The notes under the pieces were generated by a model. The model ran no database searches. It was not told where the DNA came from and saw only the letters and a list, made by a program, of their open reading frames with translations. Made by a program: the position numbers and the translations under genes. Of a stretch of 64,000 nt of DNA, positions 34,195-44,015 are shown piece by piece (the stretch's first letter is position 1; each line of letters opens with the position of its first letter). The DNA is from CBDBJQ01 sp965206405 (lineage in GTDB: Bacteria > Pseudomonadota > Alphaproteobacteria > UBA8366), in NCBI GenBank assembly GCA_965206405.1, contig CBDBJQ010000006.1:1550001-1614000 (forward strand), written 5' to 3'.

Positions 34195-35619
34195 CTACGT
34201 GCTTGAGCATACCCCGGCTTCGTCAATTGGCTGCGAGGTATCGGAGCTCTGCGCATCTTCACTTCCGCTTCTTTCCGGCTCCTTGTTTTCGGACCCTTTG
34301 ATTGCGTTAGTGATGTCCTCGGCCCGAAGCCATCCCGGGCTGCCTTCCGCTATCGCTCGCATCGCCGCGGCCGCATGCCGCAGGGCCACAGGAGCGTTGC
34401 CGACCAGATACGCCTCCTCGGCAAGCGCGAGCGAGGCTGCGCCTCTGCAACCAAGCCGCCCCTCGGCAGTTGCCAGCCAGCGCCAGATCGACGGGATCTC
34501 TCGTTCATGCAGAAGCACGACGCGAACATTCCTGCGTGCCTGTTCCGTCGCCTTCCGGTTGTCCTTGTCGAGCAGGAGCTTGGCCAGGCTCAGGCGTATG
34601 AGAATAGCGTTCGGAGCCAGGGCAACCGCCCGTTCATAGGCGGTGATGGCGCTATCGATCCGTCCGCCGCGAGCCAGGATATCTCCGCGCAACTCGTGCA
34701 GATAAGCATCTTTGGGCGCCTCCTCGAGAAGACCTGCAAGAACCTTCTCTGCAGATTCAATGTCCTGCTTACCCGCAAAGGCGAGCGCCCGAGCGTAGCG
34801 GGCCTCTATGTCCGGGCTGTCCGCCGAGTATTCCTGCAACGTGTCATCGGGAGTGTTCAGAAAACCCTTAAGCTTGCCTCGCATTCTCATGAATCCCACC
34901 ACGGCTTCCGGCGAGGGTGGAACATCGGAAAACCGGGAATTCTCGATGTGATGGCGCACCCCCTCGATCCGCAAAGATGTCAGGGGGTGCGAGCGCGCAT
35001 AGTCCGTGCTGGCGGCGGATATCAGGTTTTCTTTCTTCTGGAGCAGGATCAGAAACTCCAGCATGCCGTGCGCCGACTGCCTGGTCCGGTCGAGCAGCTC
35101 GAGCCCGGACTGGTCAGCCGCATTTTCCATACCTCTTGTATAGGCCAAAAGGGTTCTTTGACCGATCGAGCTTCCGGCCACAGTGCCCGCCACCAGGGGA
35201 TCGAGGCTACCGCTGGCCGCCGCCACCGCCCCGCCGAGAAGCAACGTCAACAGCGTGGTTTTATTGGCAGCATCAAAGCCTTTTTTCAGGCGGGAGAGAT
35301 GCCCGCCGCGGATGTGACCGATTTCGTGCGCGATCACGCCGATGATCTGCCCCGGATTGTCCGCAGCGATCAGGAGTCCCGTATTCAGGAACACCTGCTG
35401 CCCTCCTGTCACATAGGCGTTGATGACGGGATTCTGAACGATGTGAATCCGCACATTTTTCGGATTCAGGCCCGCAGCCTTGAAAAGTGGAACGGCGTAG
35501 CTTTGCAGCGTGGCTTCGATCTCGGCATCGCGAATCGTTCTTTGGGCCCGGGCATCCATGCCGGAGGCGACGGTGAAAAGGACAGCGAAAACGAGTGCGG
35601 AAAAGGCTCGGCGTGCCAT
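34195..35619 (-). CDS. M48-family metalloprotease with TPR repeats (BepA/YfgC-like)
   Basis: This 474-residue periplasmic protease/chaperone probably acts in outer-membrane protein quality control. It has a signal peptide (1-26; SALVFAVLFTVASGMDARA), the zinc motif VIAHEIGHIRGGH (H98, E99, H102) with downstream Glu in GMENAADQSGLEL, and C-terminal TPR-like helices (about 280-430). ATG 35619 gives a proper signal sequence; the longer frame to 35706 would bury it. Transcribed alone, between the Fic gene and cfa. Confidence 0.9.
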   Translation of the reverse strand: MARRAFSALVFAVLFTVASGMDARAQRTIRDAEIEATLQSYAVPLFKAAGLNPKNVRIHIVQNPVINAYVTGGQQVFLNTGLLIAADNPGQIIGVIAHEIGHIRGGHLSRLKKGFDAANKTTLLTLLLGGAVAAASGSLDPLVAGTVAGSSIGQRTLLAYTRGMENAADQSGLELLDRTRQSAHGMLEFLILLQKKENLISAASTDYARSHPLTSLRIEGVRHHIENSRFSDVPPSPEAVVGFMRMRGKLKGFLNTPDDTLQEYSADSPDIEARYARALAFAGKQDIESAEKVLAGLLEEAPKDAYLHELRGDILARGGRIDSAITAYERAVALAPNAILIRLSLAKLLLDKDNRKATEQARRNVRVVLLHEREIPSIWRWLATAEGRLGCRGAASLALAEEAYLVGNAPVALRHAAAAMRAIAEGSPGWLRAEDITNAIKGSENKEPERSGSEDAQSSDTSQPIDEAGVCSST

Positions 35620-35740
35620 TACAGGCGAATGTCGCGATCTCCGGAAAACGGAACATCGTCGCCTGGGGTGACGGTGTTTCCCGCCACGGCTATCAGGTTG
35701 CGCCATTTCTCATCGGAAGGTTATCGGAAGTATCGGTAAA

Positions 35741-36964
35741 CTATTTTTCGAGAGGCAGTTGCGCAACCTGGTTACCCAGCTTGCGGAACGAAGCCTGCGA
35801 CCCCGACAGATAAAAATTCCATATCCGCCGAAAGCGGTCGTCATACTTGTCATGATCGAGCTCCGGCCACGCTTCATTGAAGCGCTGGAACCAGTGCCGA
35901 AGCGTCTCGGCATACTGCTCGCCCTCGTGAATATAGGGAGTCCGGACCAGTTTGAGACCTGCCTGTTGCGCCGCTGACGCTATGTCCTCGACACGAGGGA
36001 TGAAACCGCCCGGGAATATGTACTTGCTGATCCAGGCATTCGTTGTGTCGCGCGAATGCTTGATGATGCTGTGGATCAGGGCGCGTCCACCCGGCTTGAG
36101 TAGATCCCTGACGGCCTCGAAATAGCGCTGGAAATTGGCCTCGCCGACATGCTCGAACATGCCAACCGAAATGATGCGGTCGTAACGCCCAGCATTTTCT
36201 GCGGCATGGTCCCGGTAATCCTGCAGCTTGTATTCAATTTCGCCTGAAAATTCCTCGGGAAGATTCTCGCAGGCGAGACTGTATTGCTGACGGGACAGCG
36301 TGATACCGGTCGCTTTCGCCTGGCGGCGGGCGATCGCACGGGTCATCGCACCCCATCCACAGCCGATATCGAGAACCTCATGGCCGGCCGACACGCCAAG
36401 GCGCTCCAGGGAGGTATCGAGCTTGTTGCGCTGGGCGGCCTCCAGACTCTGTGCCTCGGGCGTAAAGAAACCGCAGGAATACACCATGTCCGCATCAAGG
36501 AATCGAGCATAGAGATCATTGCCGATGTCGTAGTGATGGGCCGCATTGCGGCTGCTGCGGGCAACCGTATTGGGCCGCAAATGCTCAAGCCTCTTGCGGA
36601 TTGCGACAAGAGCGCGCAGAGGGAAATGATTCTGGAGCCATTGCTGGTTTATCAGCAGAAGATCGAGAATATCCGCGAGCCGCTCGGCGTCGGCGTCCCA
36701 GCCGCCTTCGACATAGGTCTCCCCGACCGCGAGATCAGAGTCGGTTATGATCCGAAAGAGGGCTTGCAGCGAGGTAAAGCGGGCTTCAAGGACCGGCTCG
36801 GATCCCTTGCCGAGAGTGACGTGGCTGTCCTTGTAATGAACCCGCAGACGCCCTTCCTTGAGCAGCGGCTGCAGGAGGCCGAGACTCATCCGAAACAGCA
36901 TGACATCGAAGCCACGGGAAGAAGCAATCGCGTCCGGGTCAATCACGTTCATATTCAAACCCAA
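35741..36964 (-). CDS. cfa: cyclopropane-fatty-acyl-phospholipid synthase family protein
   Basis: This protein of about 407 residues is a SAM-dependent methyltransferase that adds a methylene bridge to unsaturated acyl chains of membrane lipids. It has the N-terminal lipid-binding domain (TYVEGGWDADAERLADILDLL), then SAM motif I EVLDIGCGWGAMTRAIAR and the family signature ITLSRQQYSLA. The bicarbonate-binding region MFEHVGEANFQRYFE and C-terminal RHWFQRF also match. Two in-frame Met codons (36964, 36952) are possible starts. Confidence 0.92.
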   Translation of the reverse strand: MGLNMNVIDPDAIASSRGFDVMLFRMSLGLLQPLLKEGRLRVHYKDSHVTLGKGSEPVLEARFTSLQALFRIITDSDLAVGETYVEGGWDADAERLADILDLLLINQQWLQNHFPLRALVAIRKRLEHLRPNTVARSSRNAAHHYDIGNDLYARFLDADMVYSCGFFTPEAQSLEAAQRNKLDTSLERLGVSAGHEVLDIGCGWGAMTRAIARRQAKATGITLSRQQYSLACENLPEEFSGEIEYKLQDYRDHAAENAGRYDRIISVGMFEHVGEANFQRYFEAVRDLLKPGGRALIHSIIKHSRDTTNAWISKYIFPGGFIPRVEDIASAAQQAGLKLVRTPYIHEGEQYAETLRHWFQRFNEAWPELDHDKYDDRFRRIWNFYLSGSQASFRKLGNQVAQLPLEK

Positions 36965-37130
36965 ACAATTCCCGAACCGGGCTTCAGGCCGGGTCTCAGA
37001 CCGAATTTCAAATTGCCCTCAAAAAAACCGACCCCAAACCAGATGCGCGGCAAAAGAAGCAGTGCTTTGTTATTTGATCCGGCGCCGGGTGAAAACTACA
37101 CCCGCTTTGCGTCGGAGGTTATTTTCATAA

Positions 37131-39365
37131 TCAGAAGCCCAGCCACCGCAACCAGCTTTTCCGCCCCTGCGTCTTCCCCTTACCGTCGGCACGGGCCGCA
37201 TTCCCTCTCCTGTTGCTGTTGCTGTTGCTGTTGCCACCACCGCCCCGCCGCCGGCCGGATCCGCCTCCAGCAGCCTGGGAAGAGTCCGACCCGCGCCCCC
37301 GGCGACGCCTTCCGCCGCCATCATACCCGGATCGCGATCCTGCGCCCTCGGATTCGGGGCGTCTTCCGCGGCCACGGCCGCGGCCACGGGAGCGACGCCG
37401 GTCTTCCCCGGCTTCCCTCTGGCGCGAACCTTCCGATTCCCGCGAACCCCCTCTCGAGTCACCATCGCGTCCAGAATCCCGACCATCGCGACCGGAGTCC
37501 CGTCCGGAGTCCCGTCCGGAACCCCGCCTGCGTCCGCCGCCTCTGCTCCGACGCACCGGTTCCGCTGCACCAGGGCGTGCAAGACCCTTCTCTCCGCGGT
37601 TCGTATCCTGCTCTCGGCTTCGTGTCTTGCCGCCGCCATCGGCATCGCTCTCGATGACGCAATATCCGTTTTCGATACTGTCGTGGGTGATATCGACGTT
37701 GACCAAAATGTCATGCCGCTGCTCGATGTCAGATAGCTCGCTGCGTTTCCGGTTCATCAAATAGAGAGCCACCTCCGGCGCCGCCGAGACTGTCAGGGTA
37801 TTTGCCGCACCCTGCATGCCTTCTTCCTCTATCGCCTTGAGAACCTGCAACGACGTCCATTCGGGAGTCGGCAGATATCCGGTCCCGTTGCAGTGACGGC
37901 ACGGAACCCCTGTCGTTTCCATCAGGCTCGGGCGCAAGCGCTGGCGAGACATCTCAAGCAGACCGAAGCTGCTGATTCGTCCAAGCTGGATGCGGGCCCG
38001 GTCGTTCTGCAGAGCCTCCTTGAGCCTGCGCTCAACAGCGCGGTTGTTCTGAGGGTTATCCATGTCGATGAAGTCGATCACGACCAGCCCGCCGAGATCT
38101 CTCAGGCTAAGCTGGATGGCGATCTCAGCCACCGCCTCGATATTGGTCGTGAAAGCCGTGTCCTCGACCTTTCGGGCGCTCATCGCACGGCCCGAGTTCA
38201 CGTCAACGGCAACCAGCGCCTCGGTCTGGTGAATGACGATGTAGCCGCCAGAGGGCAACCGCACAGTCGGGCTGTGCACGGACAGTAGCTGCTCCTCCGC
38301 CTTGTATTGCTGGAGTAGCGGCAGCGCATCATCCTCATAGTGCTGGACCTTGTCGGCATGACTCGGGAGCAGCGTCTTCATGAAGTCCCTGGCCGTCCTG
38401 TAGGCGTCTTCGCCCTGCACGAGGATCTCGTCCATGTCCTTGGTGTAGAGATCTCGGATCGCCTTCTTCACGAGATTTCCCTCCTCGTGAATCAGCGCCG
38501 GTGCGCTCGAGGCCAGGGTGCTGGTCCTGATCTCGTTCCAGAGGTTGATCAGATAGTCATAATCCCGCCGGATCTCGTTGTTCGGGCGGCCGGCGCCGGC
38601 GGTACGCAGGATGAGTGACATGCCATCCGGTAAGCCGAACTCCTCGATCGCTTGCTTCAGGCGGCGGCGATCGCTCTGGTCGGTGATCTTGCGGCTGATC
38701 CCGCCACGAGTCTCGTTCGGCATCAGGACGCAGTAGCGTCCAGCGAGGGAAATGTAAGTGGTCAGGGCAACGCCCTTGCTCCCCCGCTCCTCCTTGCCGA
38801 CCTGCACCAGCATCACCTGGCGCCGTTTGATTACTTCCTGGATTTTGTAGCGGTATCGCAACCGCGACGGCAGAGACACCGAGAAAGACTCGGATTCAGG
38901 GTCCTCATCCTCGGAAGCGGAGTCGAACGCCTCACCCCTCTCGGAATCGCCCTCGTCGTCGTCATAGCCAACTTCGGAATCTCCATCGCCGTCATCGTCT
39001 TCATCATCCCGATAGCCAGAATCGGCATCGGCATCATCCTCGGACTCGTCGCCCTCGGAGTTTGCGGAATTCTTTTCGCTGGCCCGGATCTCCTCGAGAA
39101 TTTTCTCGCGATCCTCGATCGGTATGCGGAAGTAATCCGGGTGGATTTCGCTGAAGGGGAGGAAACCGTGGCGCTTGCCACCGTATTCGACGAAAGCTGC
39201 CTGAAGCGAGGGCTCGACCCTCACAATCTCTGCAAGGTAGATATTGCCTTTGAGAAAATTCAGCCCTGCAGTTTCAGAATCAAAATCGGTGATTCGATCC
39301 CCGTCCATCACGACGACTCGTGTTTCTTCGTCGTGCATGGCGTCGATTAGCATTCTGTGTGTCAT
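37131..39365 (-). CDS. rne: ribonuclease E/G
   Basis: This 744-residue endoribonuclease is central to mRNA decay and rRNA processing. ATG 39365 gives the typical MLIDAMHDEETRVVV start. The S1 domain (about 40-200) is interrupted by an acidic insertion of roughly 65 residues (Asp/Glu-rich, about 110-178), a feature of alphaproteobacterial RNase E. The catalytic DNase I-like part has VVIDFIDMDNPQNN, and the Zn-link CRHCNGTGYL is present. The C-terminal 130 residues are Arg/Gly/Ser-rich with RDSG repeats, probably an RNA- and partner-binding tail. The gene begins the rne-amiC divergent pair with a long leader. Confidence 0.96.
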   Translation of the reverse strand: MTHRMLIDAMHDEETRVVVMDGDRITDFDSETAGLNFLKGNIYLAEIVRVEPSLQAAFVEYGGKRHGFLPFSEIHPDYFRIPIEDREKILEEIRASEKNSANSEGDESEDDADADSGYRDDEDDDGDGDSEVGYDDDEGDSERGEAFDSASEDEDPESESFSVSLPSRLRYRYKIQEVIKRRQVMLVQVGKEERGSKGVALTTYISLAGRYCVLMPNETRGGISRKITDQSDRRRLKQAIEEFGLPDGMSLILRTAGAGRPNNEIRRDYDYLINLWNEIRTSTLASSAPALIHEEGNLVKKAIRDLYTKDMDEILVQGEDAYRTARDFMKTLLPSHADKVQHYEDDALPLLQQYKAEEQLLSVHSPTVRLPSGGYIVIHQTEALVAVDVNSGRAMSARKVEDTAFTTNIEAVAEIAIQLSLRDLGGLVVIDFIDMDNPQNNRAVERRLKEALQNDRARIQLGRISSFGLLEMSRQRLRPSLMETTGVPCRHCNGTGYLPTPEWTSLQVLKAIEEEGMQGAANTLTVSAAPEVALYLMNRKRSELSDIEQRHDILVNVDITHDSIENGYCVIESDADGGGKTRSREQDTNRGEKGLARPGAAEPVRRSRGGGRRRGSGRDSGRDSGRDGRDSGRDGDSRGGSRESEGSRQREAGEDRRRSRGRGRGRGRRPESEGAGSRSGYDGGGRRRRGRGSDSSQAAGGGSGRRRGGGGNSNSNSNRRGNAARADGKGKTQGRKSWLRWLGF
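37495..37518. repeat. 12-bp tandem duplication in the rne 3' region
   Basis: GAGTCCCGTCCG is repeated exactly at 37495-37506 and 37507-37518, with degenerate copies on both sides. It encodes the R-D-S-G repeats of the RNase E C-terminal tail. Confidence 0.85.
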
Positions 39366-39910
39366 TGTTGCGCTCCATGATGCATCCGGAAACCGCAAAG
39401 CCGTACCTGGTACGGTTTGCGAGCCGGATGCGCGCGCGCGGCGGGACATCCCGCACCCCTGTATCTTCGATCAGTGAAGATGGAAAAGGCGAAAGCAACG
39501 GGCCTTGAGGCCCCGTTGGTGCAGGATCTATAACCATCTGAAGGCTTGTCGCCTGGAAGAGTGGTTGAATCCCGATCATCACGCGCTGTTAATCCAAAAT
39601 AATTGCCGGTCTAAAGCTCGGTTCCTAGCGGTCTTAAAGCCCCGCCACACGGCATTTTGCCGACGAAATTCGAACTGGGTTTCGGAGGCCTGCATAATTA
39701 TAGGTGCTAGGCGTCGGGGAACCCTGCCGGTAGATCTTAGCAGGTTATATACGGCCTCGGCACCGATAATGCAAAGAGATTTATTGAAAAGCCCGTATCT
39801 AAACCCGTATCTTTAGCCGATTCCGGCTCATTCCCCGGCCATTGCGGGCTTGAGGGAGTGTCGAAATATGGTGTATTTGTAGGTTTCCACCACAAAATAT
39901 ATGCACCCTC
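39366..39910. other. 545-bp gene-free region between divergent rne and amiC
   Basis: No coding frame with family resemblance and no tRNA is seen. The rne side contains a strong hairpin at 39496-39518 (arms CAACGGG/CCCGTTG plus CC/GG, loop TTGA, one bulged C). This would lie in the rne 5' leader, where RNase E autoregulation acts in other bacteria; that role here is inference. The centre (39720-39850) is AT-richer and probably holds the two promoters. A 12-bp near-repeat (CCCGTATCT) occurs at 39791-39814. Confidence 0.6.
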
Positions 39911-41272
39911 ATGCTGCGGATACCACACCGTCTTGTCGTCCTGTCGATGCTGGCGCTCACCATCGTCGGCTCTATGCCCGCAATGGCGGCCTCCTCACCC
40001 AAACCTTCACTCAAGCCTTCAGCCGGACTTCCGCCCGGGTCTTCGCCCTCGATCCTCACCCTGCGCACCGGTCTGCACGGAGCCATCACCCGGTTCGTCC
40101 TCGAAACGAACCAGCCCATCCCCTATCGGGTACTGTTGCTCGCCACACCCTGGCGCGCCGTGATCGATCTGACGGAAACCGCATGGAAAGCGCCGGATGC
40201 CGAGCCTGCGGCGTTGCCGAGCTTGATCAGCGGATACCGATTCGGGCTGTTTCATCCCGGCAACAGCCGGGTCGTCATCGACCTCAAACACCCCGTCCGC
40301 CTGGTTCGCCATGGACGTCTCAGACCGGCTGATGGCGGTGACGAACGCTGGCGGATCTTTATCGACCTTGAGCCTGTGCCGGCGGTGGCCTTCTCAGCAA
40401 ACAAACGCCAGTCCGCATCCGAAGATTGGAAACCGCCGCCGCCGCCACTGCCGACGCCCCGCACCGCATCGAAGACTCCGGCTGACACAGCTGGCAAAAC
40501 CGGTGCGGCCGGAACGACGGGCGCGGCTGCAGGCGCGACCGCCGCAGTCCCGTTGCCAAAGGCAAGAACGCCCAGGCTCCGGCGCGTCATCATGCTCGAT
40601 CCCGGACATGGCGGCGTCGATCCCGGCGCGCTGGGTCGCGGCGGCACGCGGGAAAAACGCATCACTCTGAAAGCCGCATGGCAGATCAAGCATACACTCG
40701 AGGCGTCAGGCCGCTACGAGGTCCACATGACCCGCAGCAGCGATCGCTACAGACAGCTGCGCGAACGCTACAGAAGCGCAGAGCGGATCAAAGCGGAGCT
40801 GTTTCTCTCCCTGCACGCCGATTCCTCCCCCCGGCCCGCAACCCGGGGCGCCTCGGTCTACATGCTGTCCGAAACCGCCTCCGACAAGGAAGCTGCGCGG
40901 CTTGCCAAACGGGAAAACCGGTCTGACCTGATCGCGGGCATCGATGCCTCGACCCAGCTCCAGGCAAACTTCACGCGCATCGACATGGGCCACCGCCACG
41001 CAAAGAACGAGGCGGGGTGTTTTGCCGCCAAGCTGATCCGCAGCCTTGGCAAGAGAATCAGGCTGGTCAACCGCACCCGCCGGGAAGCGGGCTTCGCCGT
41101 CCTGAAGTCACCGAAGGTGCCCTCGGTACTGCTCGAGCTCGGTTTTCTCTCGAACAAAACCGACGAGGCCCTGCTCAACAGACCGGCCCATCTCGCCCAT
41201 GTCGCCACCGGCATCCTCGAGGCGCTGGATACGCATTTCGCCGGGTTGGAGAAGTGCCTGAACCAAGTCTGA
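39911..41272 (+). CDS. amiC: N-acetylmuramoyl-L-alanine amidase with AMIN domain
   Basis: This 453-residue periplasmic zinc amidase cleaves the sugar-peptide bond of peptidoglycan during cell separation. A signal peptide (1-26; LVVLSMLALTIVGSMPAMA) is followed by an AMIN domain (about 45-160), a Pro/Ala-rich linker (about 165-215) and the Amidase_3 domain. The latter shows MLDPGHGGVDPGALGRGGTREK (zinc His and Glu region), FLSLHADSS (zinc His) and the C-terminal VLLELGFLSN (catalytic Glu). It lies 160 bp upstream of the PBP1A gene on the same strand, the usual alphaproteobacterial arrangement. Confidence 0.94.
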   Translation: MLRIPHRLVVLSMLALTIVGSMPAMAASSPKPSLKPSAGLPPGSSPSILTLRTGLHGAITRFVLETNQPIPYRVLLLATPWRAVIDLTETAWKAPDAEPAALPSLISGYRFGLFHPGNSRVVIDLKHPVRLVRHGRLRPADGGDERWRIFIDLEPVPAVAFSANKRQSASEDWKPPPPPLPTPRTASKTPADTAGKTGAAGTTGAAAGATAAVPLPKARTPRLRRVIMLDPGHGGVDPGALGRGGTREKRITLKAAWQIKHTLEASGRYEVHMTRSSDRYRQLRERYRSAERIKAELFLSLHADSSPRPATRGASVYMLSETASDKEAARLAKRENRSDLIAGIDASTQLQANFTRIDMGHRHAKNEAGCFAAKLIRSLGKRIRLVNRTRREAGFAVLKSPKVPSVLLELGFLSNKTDEALLNRPAHLAHVATGILEALDTHFAGLEKCLNQV

Positions 41273-41374
41273 CTGCCCGGATACCACAGCGCCCAGCCCG
41301 AAGCGGCCAAAAACTTTCAAAAATCCATAAAACCGCCACATTTTGTTGCGATGGTGGTTCGACTTGGGGTTCGG

Positions 41375-41398
41375 CCCGGGATGCGACCCGGGATGTGA
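41375..41398. repeat. 12-bp tandem repeat upstream of mrcA
   Basis: CCCGGGATGCGA (41375-41386) and CCCGGGATGTGA (41387-41398) are followed by a partial third copy CCCGG. It lies in the amiC-mrcA gap, about 35 bp before the mrcA start. Confidence 0.85.
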
Positions 41399-41432
41399 CC
41401 CGGCGTCAGTCACCCAACGGCAGGGTAGAAGA

Positions 41433-43871
41433 ATGATTGCGCGACTCTCCGCGCTGGCGGCCTATTGCCTTATCAGCCTGGTCTCGGTCACCGTCCTTGC
41501 GGCGACCGGGCTGTTCGCCCTGCTCTGGACCCACAGCCACGATTTGCCCGATTACAGGCAACTGGCGAACTACCAGCCTCCGACCGTGACCCGCGTCCAT
41601 GCTGGAAACGGACAGCTGATCGCCGAGCACGCAACCGAACGGCGCATCTTCGTGCCGGTCAGAGTCATGCCGCGCTATGTCATCCAGGCTTTTCTTGCGG
41701 CCGAAGACAAGAATTTCTACAGCCATCCCGGGATCGATTTTTTCGCCATCATCCGGGCCACCATCGTCAACATCCGCAATATCAACACCAATCGCAGACT
41801 CGTTGGCGCCTCGACCATCACCCAGCAAGTCGCCAAGAACTTCCTGCTCGGCGGCGATCTGACATTCGCGCGCAAGACAAAGGAAATGATCCTCGCCTTC
41901 CGCATAGAAAACACCTTTCCCAAGGATTCCATTCTCGAGTTGTATCTGAACGAGATCTATCTCGGTTACGGAGCGCACGGCGTGGCCGCTGCCGCGCTCA
42001 ACTATTTCGACAAATCCCTCGGCCAGCTGACTCTCGCCGAAGCCGCGTATCTCGCGGCCTTGCCGAAAGCACCGAACAACTATCATCCGGTGCGCCAGCG
42101 TTCGGCTGCCATGGCCCGGCGCAACTGGGTCATCGGGCGCATGCTGAAAGAAGGGTTCATCGGCGCCGGCGAAGCTGAAGCCGCCCTCGCCGAACCTTTC
42201 GTGATCAAGCCGCCAAGGGACATTCAGTTCGCCGAAGCAGAGTATTTCGCCGAACAGGTGCGGCGTGAACTCTCGAGCAGACTCGGCAAGCTGAATGTCT
42301 TTGAGGGCGGGTACTCCGTGCGCACGACGGTATCCCCGAAACTGCAGAAACTCGCCCGGCAGGTGCTACGCAACGGTCTTATCGCCTATGACCAGCGCTA
42401 TGGCTGGCGCGGTCCGGTCGCCGAAACAACTCTCGACGGGAACTGGATTGGCCGGCTGTCATCGATCCGCAAGCCAATGGGAAGCGTCGGTTGGCGTCTC
42501 GCAACGGTTCTTGAGGTCGGCGAGAAATCCGCCAGGGTCGGTTTCGCAAACGGCAGTTCCGGAACCATTCCGCTGGAGGAAATTCTCTGGGCACGCCCCT
42601 TCAAAGGCTGGGGGCACTCAGGCACCGATCTCAAGCGAGTCGACGCCATCCTCAAGCCGGGACACGTGGTGCTCGTCGAAGCTGCCGGCAAGTCCGGGGA
42701 GAATCGCTACCGGCTACGGCAGATTCCGGTGGTCGAGGGCGGACTCGTGGCCATGGACCCTCACACCGGCCGGGTATTGGCCATGGTTGGCGGCTTCGAT
42801 TACCGCCGCAGCCAGTTCAACCGCGCCGTACAGGCGCACCGGCAGCCAGGATCCCTGTTCAAGCCTTTCGTCTATCTCACCGCGCTCGACAACGGTTACA
42901 CGCCATCGACAGTGATCCTCGACGCCCCCATCGTCATCGACCAAGGACCGGGCCTTGGCAAGTGGAAGCCCTCGAACTTCACCCAGAAATTCTTCGGACC
43001 GAGTCCGATGCGCATCGGCATCGAAAAATCCCGCAACCTGATGACGGTCAGGCTTGCCCAAACTCTGGGCATGGAAAAAATCGCCGCCTACGCCGAACGC
43101 TTTGACATAACCGGGCATATGCCGCGCCAGCTGTCGATGGCACTGGGTGCCGGGGAAACGACATTGCTGCGCATGACGGCTGCTTATTCAATGCTGGTGA
43201 ACGGCGGCAAGCGCATCACCCCCGCCCTGATCGATCGCATCCAGGATCGGCACGGCAAGACAATCATGCGACACGACAAGAGGGCCTGCGTGCAATGCCG
43301 GGACATCGTCTGGCAGGACCAGAAACCGCCTGCCCTGCCCGATTCCCGGAAACAGATCGCTGACCCGGTGAGCGCCTATCAAATCGTGTCCATGCTCGAA
43401 GGCAACGTCGAACGCGGAACCGGACGCAGGATATCCACACTGCGCTGGCCCCTTGCGGGCAAAACCGGCACGACCAACAAAACCCAGGATGCCTGGTTTG
43501 TCGGCTTCTCCCCGGATCTCGCCGCCGGCGTTTATATCGGTTTCGACACACCGGCATCCCTCGGCCGGCGTGAGGCCGCAACGCGGGTGGCAGTACCGGT
43601 ATTCAAGGAATTCATGGCCGGCGCTCTCAAGGGATCACCGGCCATTCCCTTCCGGATCCCTCCCGGTGTTCGGCACGTGCAGATCAATCTGAAAACCGGC
43701 CTGCCGGCAGTTGCCGGAGACAAGAACGTGATTCTCGAATCCTACAGGATCGGCACCGAACCATCGGCCAACGACACCCGGACCGTCATCCGGGACTGGA
43801 ACAGCACCGCCGCCACGGAGACGGACGAAAAGGAAAAACCATCGTCGCGCCCGGGCGACGGGCTTTACTGA
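41433..43871 (+). CDS. mrcA: penicillin-binding protein 1A (bifunctional transglycosylase/transpeptidase)
   Basis: This 812-residue class A PBP polymerises and cross-links peptidoglycan. It has an N-terminal membrane anchor (8-32). The glycosyltransferase (GT51) domain has AAEDKNFYSHPGIDFFAIIRA, STITQQVAKNF and RKTKEMILAFRIE. The penicillin-binding transpeptidase domain has the nucleophile Ser in PGSLFKPF (SxxK), SxN-like SMALGAGE region and KTGTTNKTQDAWFVG (KTG). ATG 41433 begins at the membrane anchor; the open frame to 41343 runs through a repeat. It lies between amiC and prfB. Confidence 0.95.
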   Translation: MIARLSALAAYCLISLVSVTVLAATGLFALLWTHSHDLPDYRQLANYQPPTVTRVHAGNGQLIAEHATERRIFVPVRVMPRYVIQAFLAAEDKNFYSHPGIDFFAIIRATIVNIRNINTNRRLVGASTITQQVAKNFLLGGDLTFARKTKEMILAFRIENTFPKDSILELYLNEIYLGYGAHGVAAAALNYFDKSLGQLTLAEAAYLAALPKAPNNYHPVRQRSAAMARRNWVIGRMLKEGFIGAGEAEAALAEPFVIKPPRDIQFAEAEYFAEQVRRELSSRLGKLNVFEGGYSVRTTVSPKLQKLARQVLRNGLIAYDQRYGWRGPVAETTLDGNWIGRLSSIRKPMGSVGWRLATVLEVGEKSARVGFANGSSGTIPLEEILWARPFKGWGHSGTDLKRVDAILKPGHVVLVEAAGKSGENRYRLRQIPVVEGGLVAMDPHTGRVLAMVGGFDYRRSQFNRAVQAHRQPGSLFKPFVYLTALDNGYTPSTVILDAPIVIDQGPGLGKWKPSNFTQKFFGPSPMRIGIEKSRNLMTVRLAQTLGMEKIAAYAERFDITGHMPRQLSMALGAGETTLLRMTAAYSMLVNGGKRITPALIDRIQDRHGKTIMRHDKRACVQCRDIVWQDQKPPALPDSRKQIADPVSAYQIVSMLEGNVERGTGRRISTLRWPLAGKTGTTNKTQDAWFVGFSPDLAAGVYIGFDTPASLGRREAATRVAVPVFKEFMAGALKGSPAIPFRIPPGVRHVQINLKTGLPAVAGDKNVILESYRIGTEPSANDTRTVIRDWNSTAATETDEKEKPSSRPGDGLY

Positions 43872-44015
43872 ACAAGATCCCGCACACTGACAAGACTGCG
43901 ATACGCCTGCGAACACGCTTGCATCCGGCGCGAACAGCCCTTAAGTCAGCAACGCTCACCCGCCCCCTCTATCCTCGCAACCTTCACCCCTCCCCATCGA
44001 CCAAGGAACCGTCCG

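Noticed and set aside
34375..35739. Plus-strand open frame of 454 codons opposite the M48 protease
   Set aside because: Antisense shadow; no family resemblance, whereas the minus strand has HEIGH and a signal peptide.
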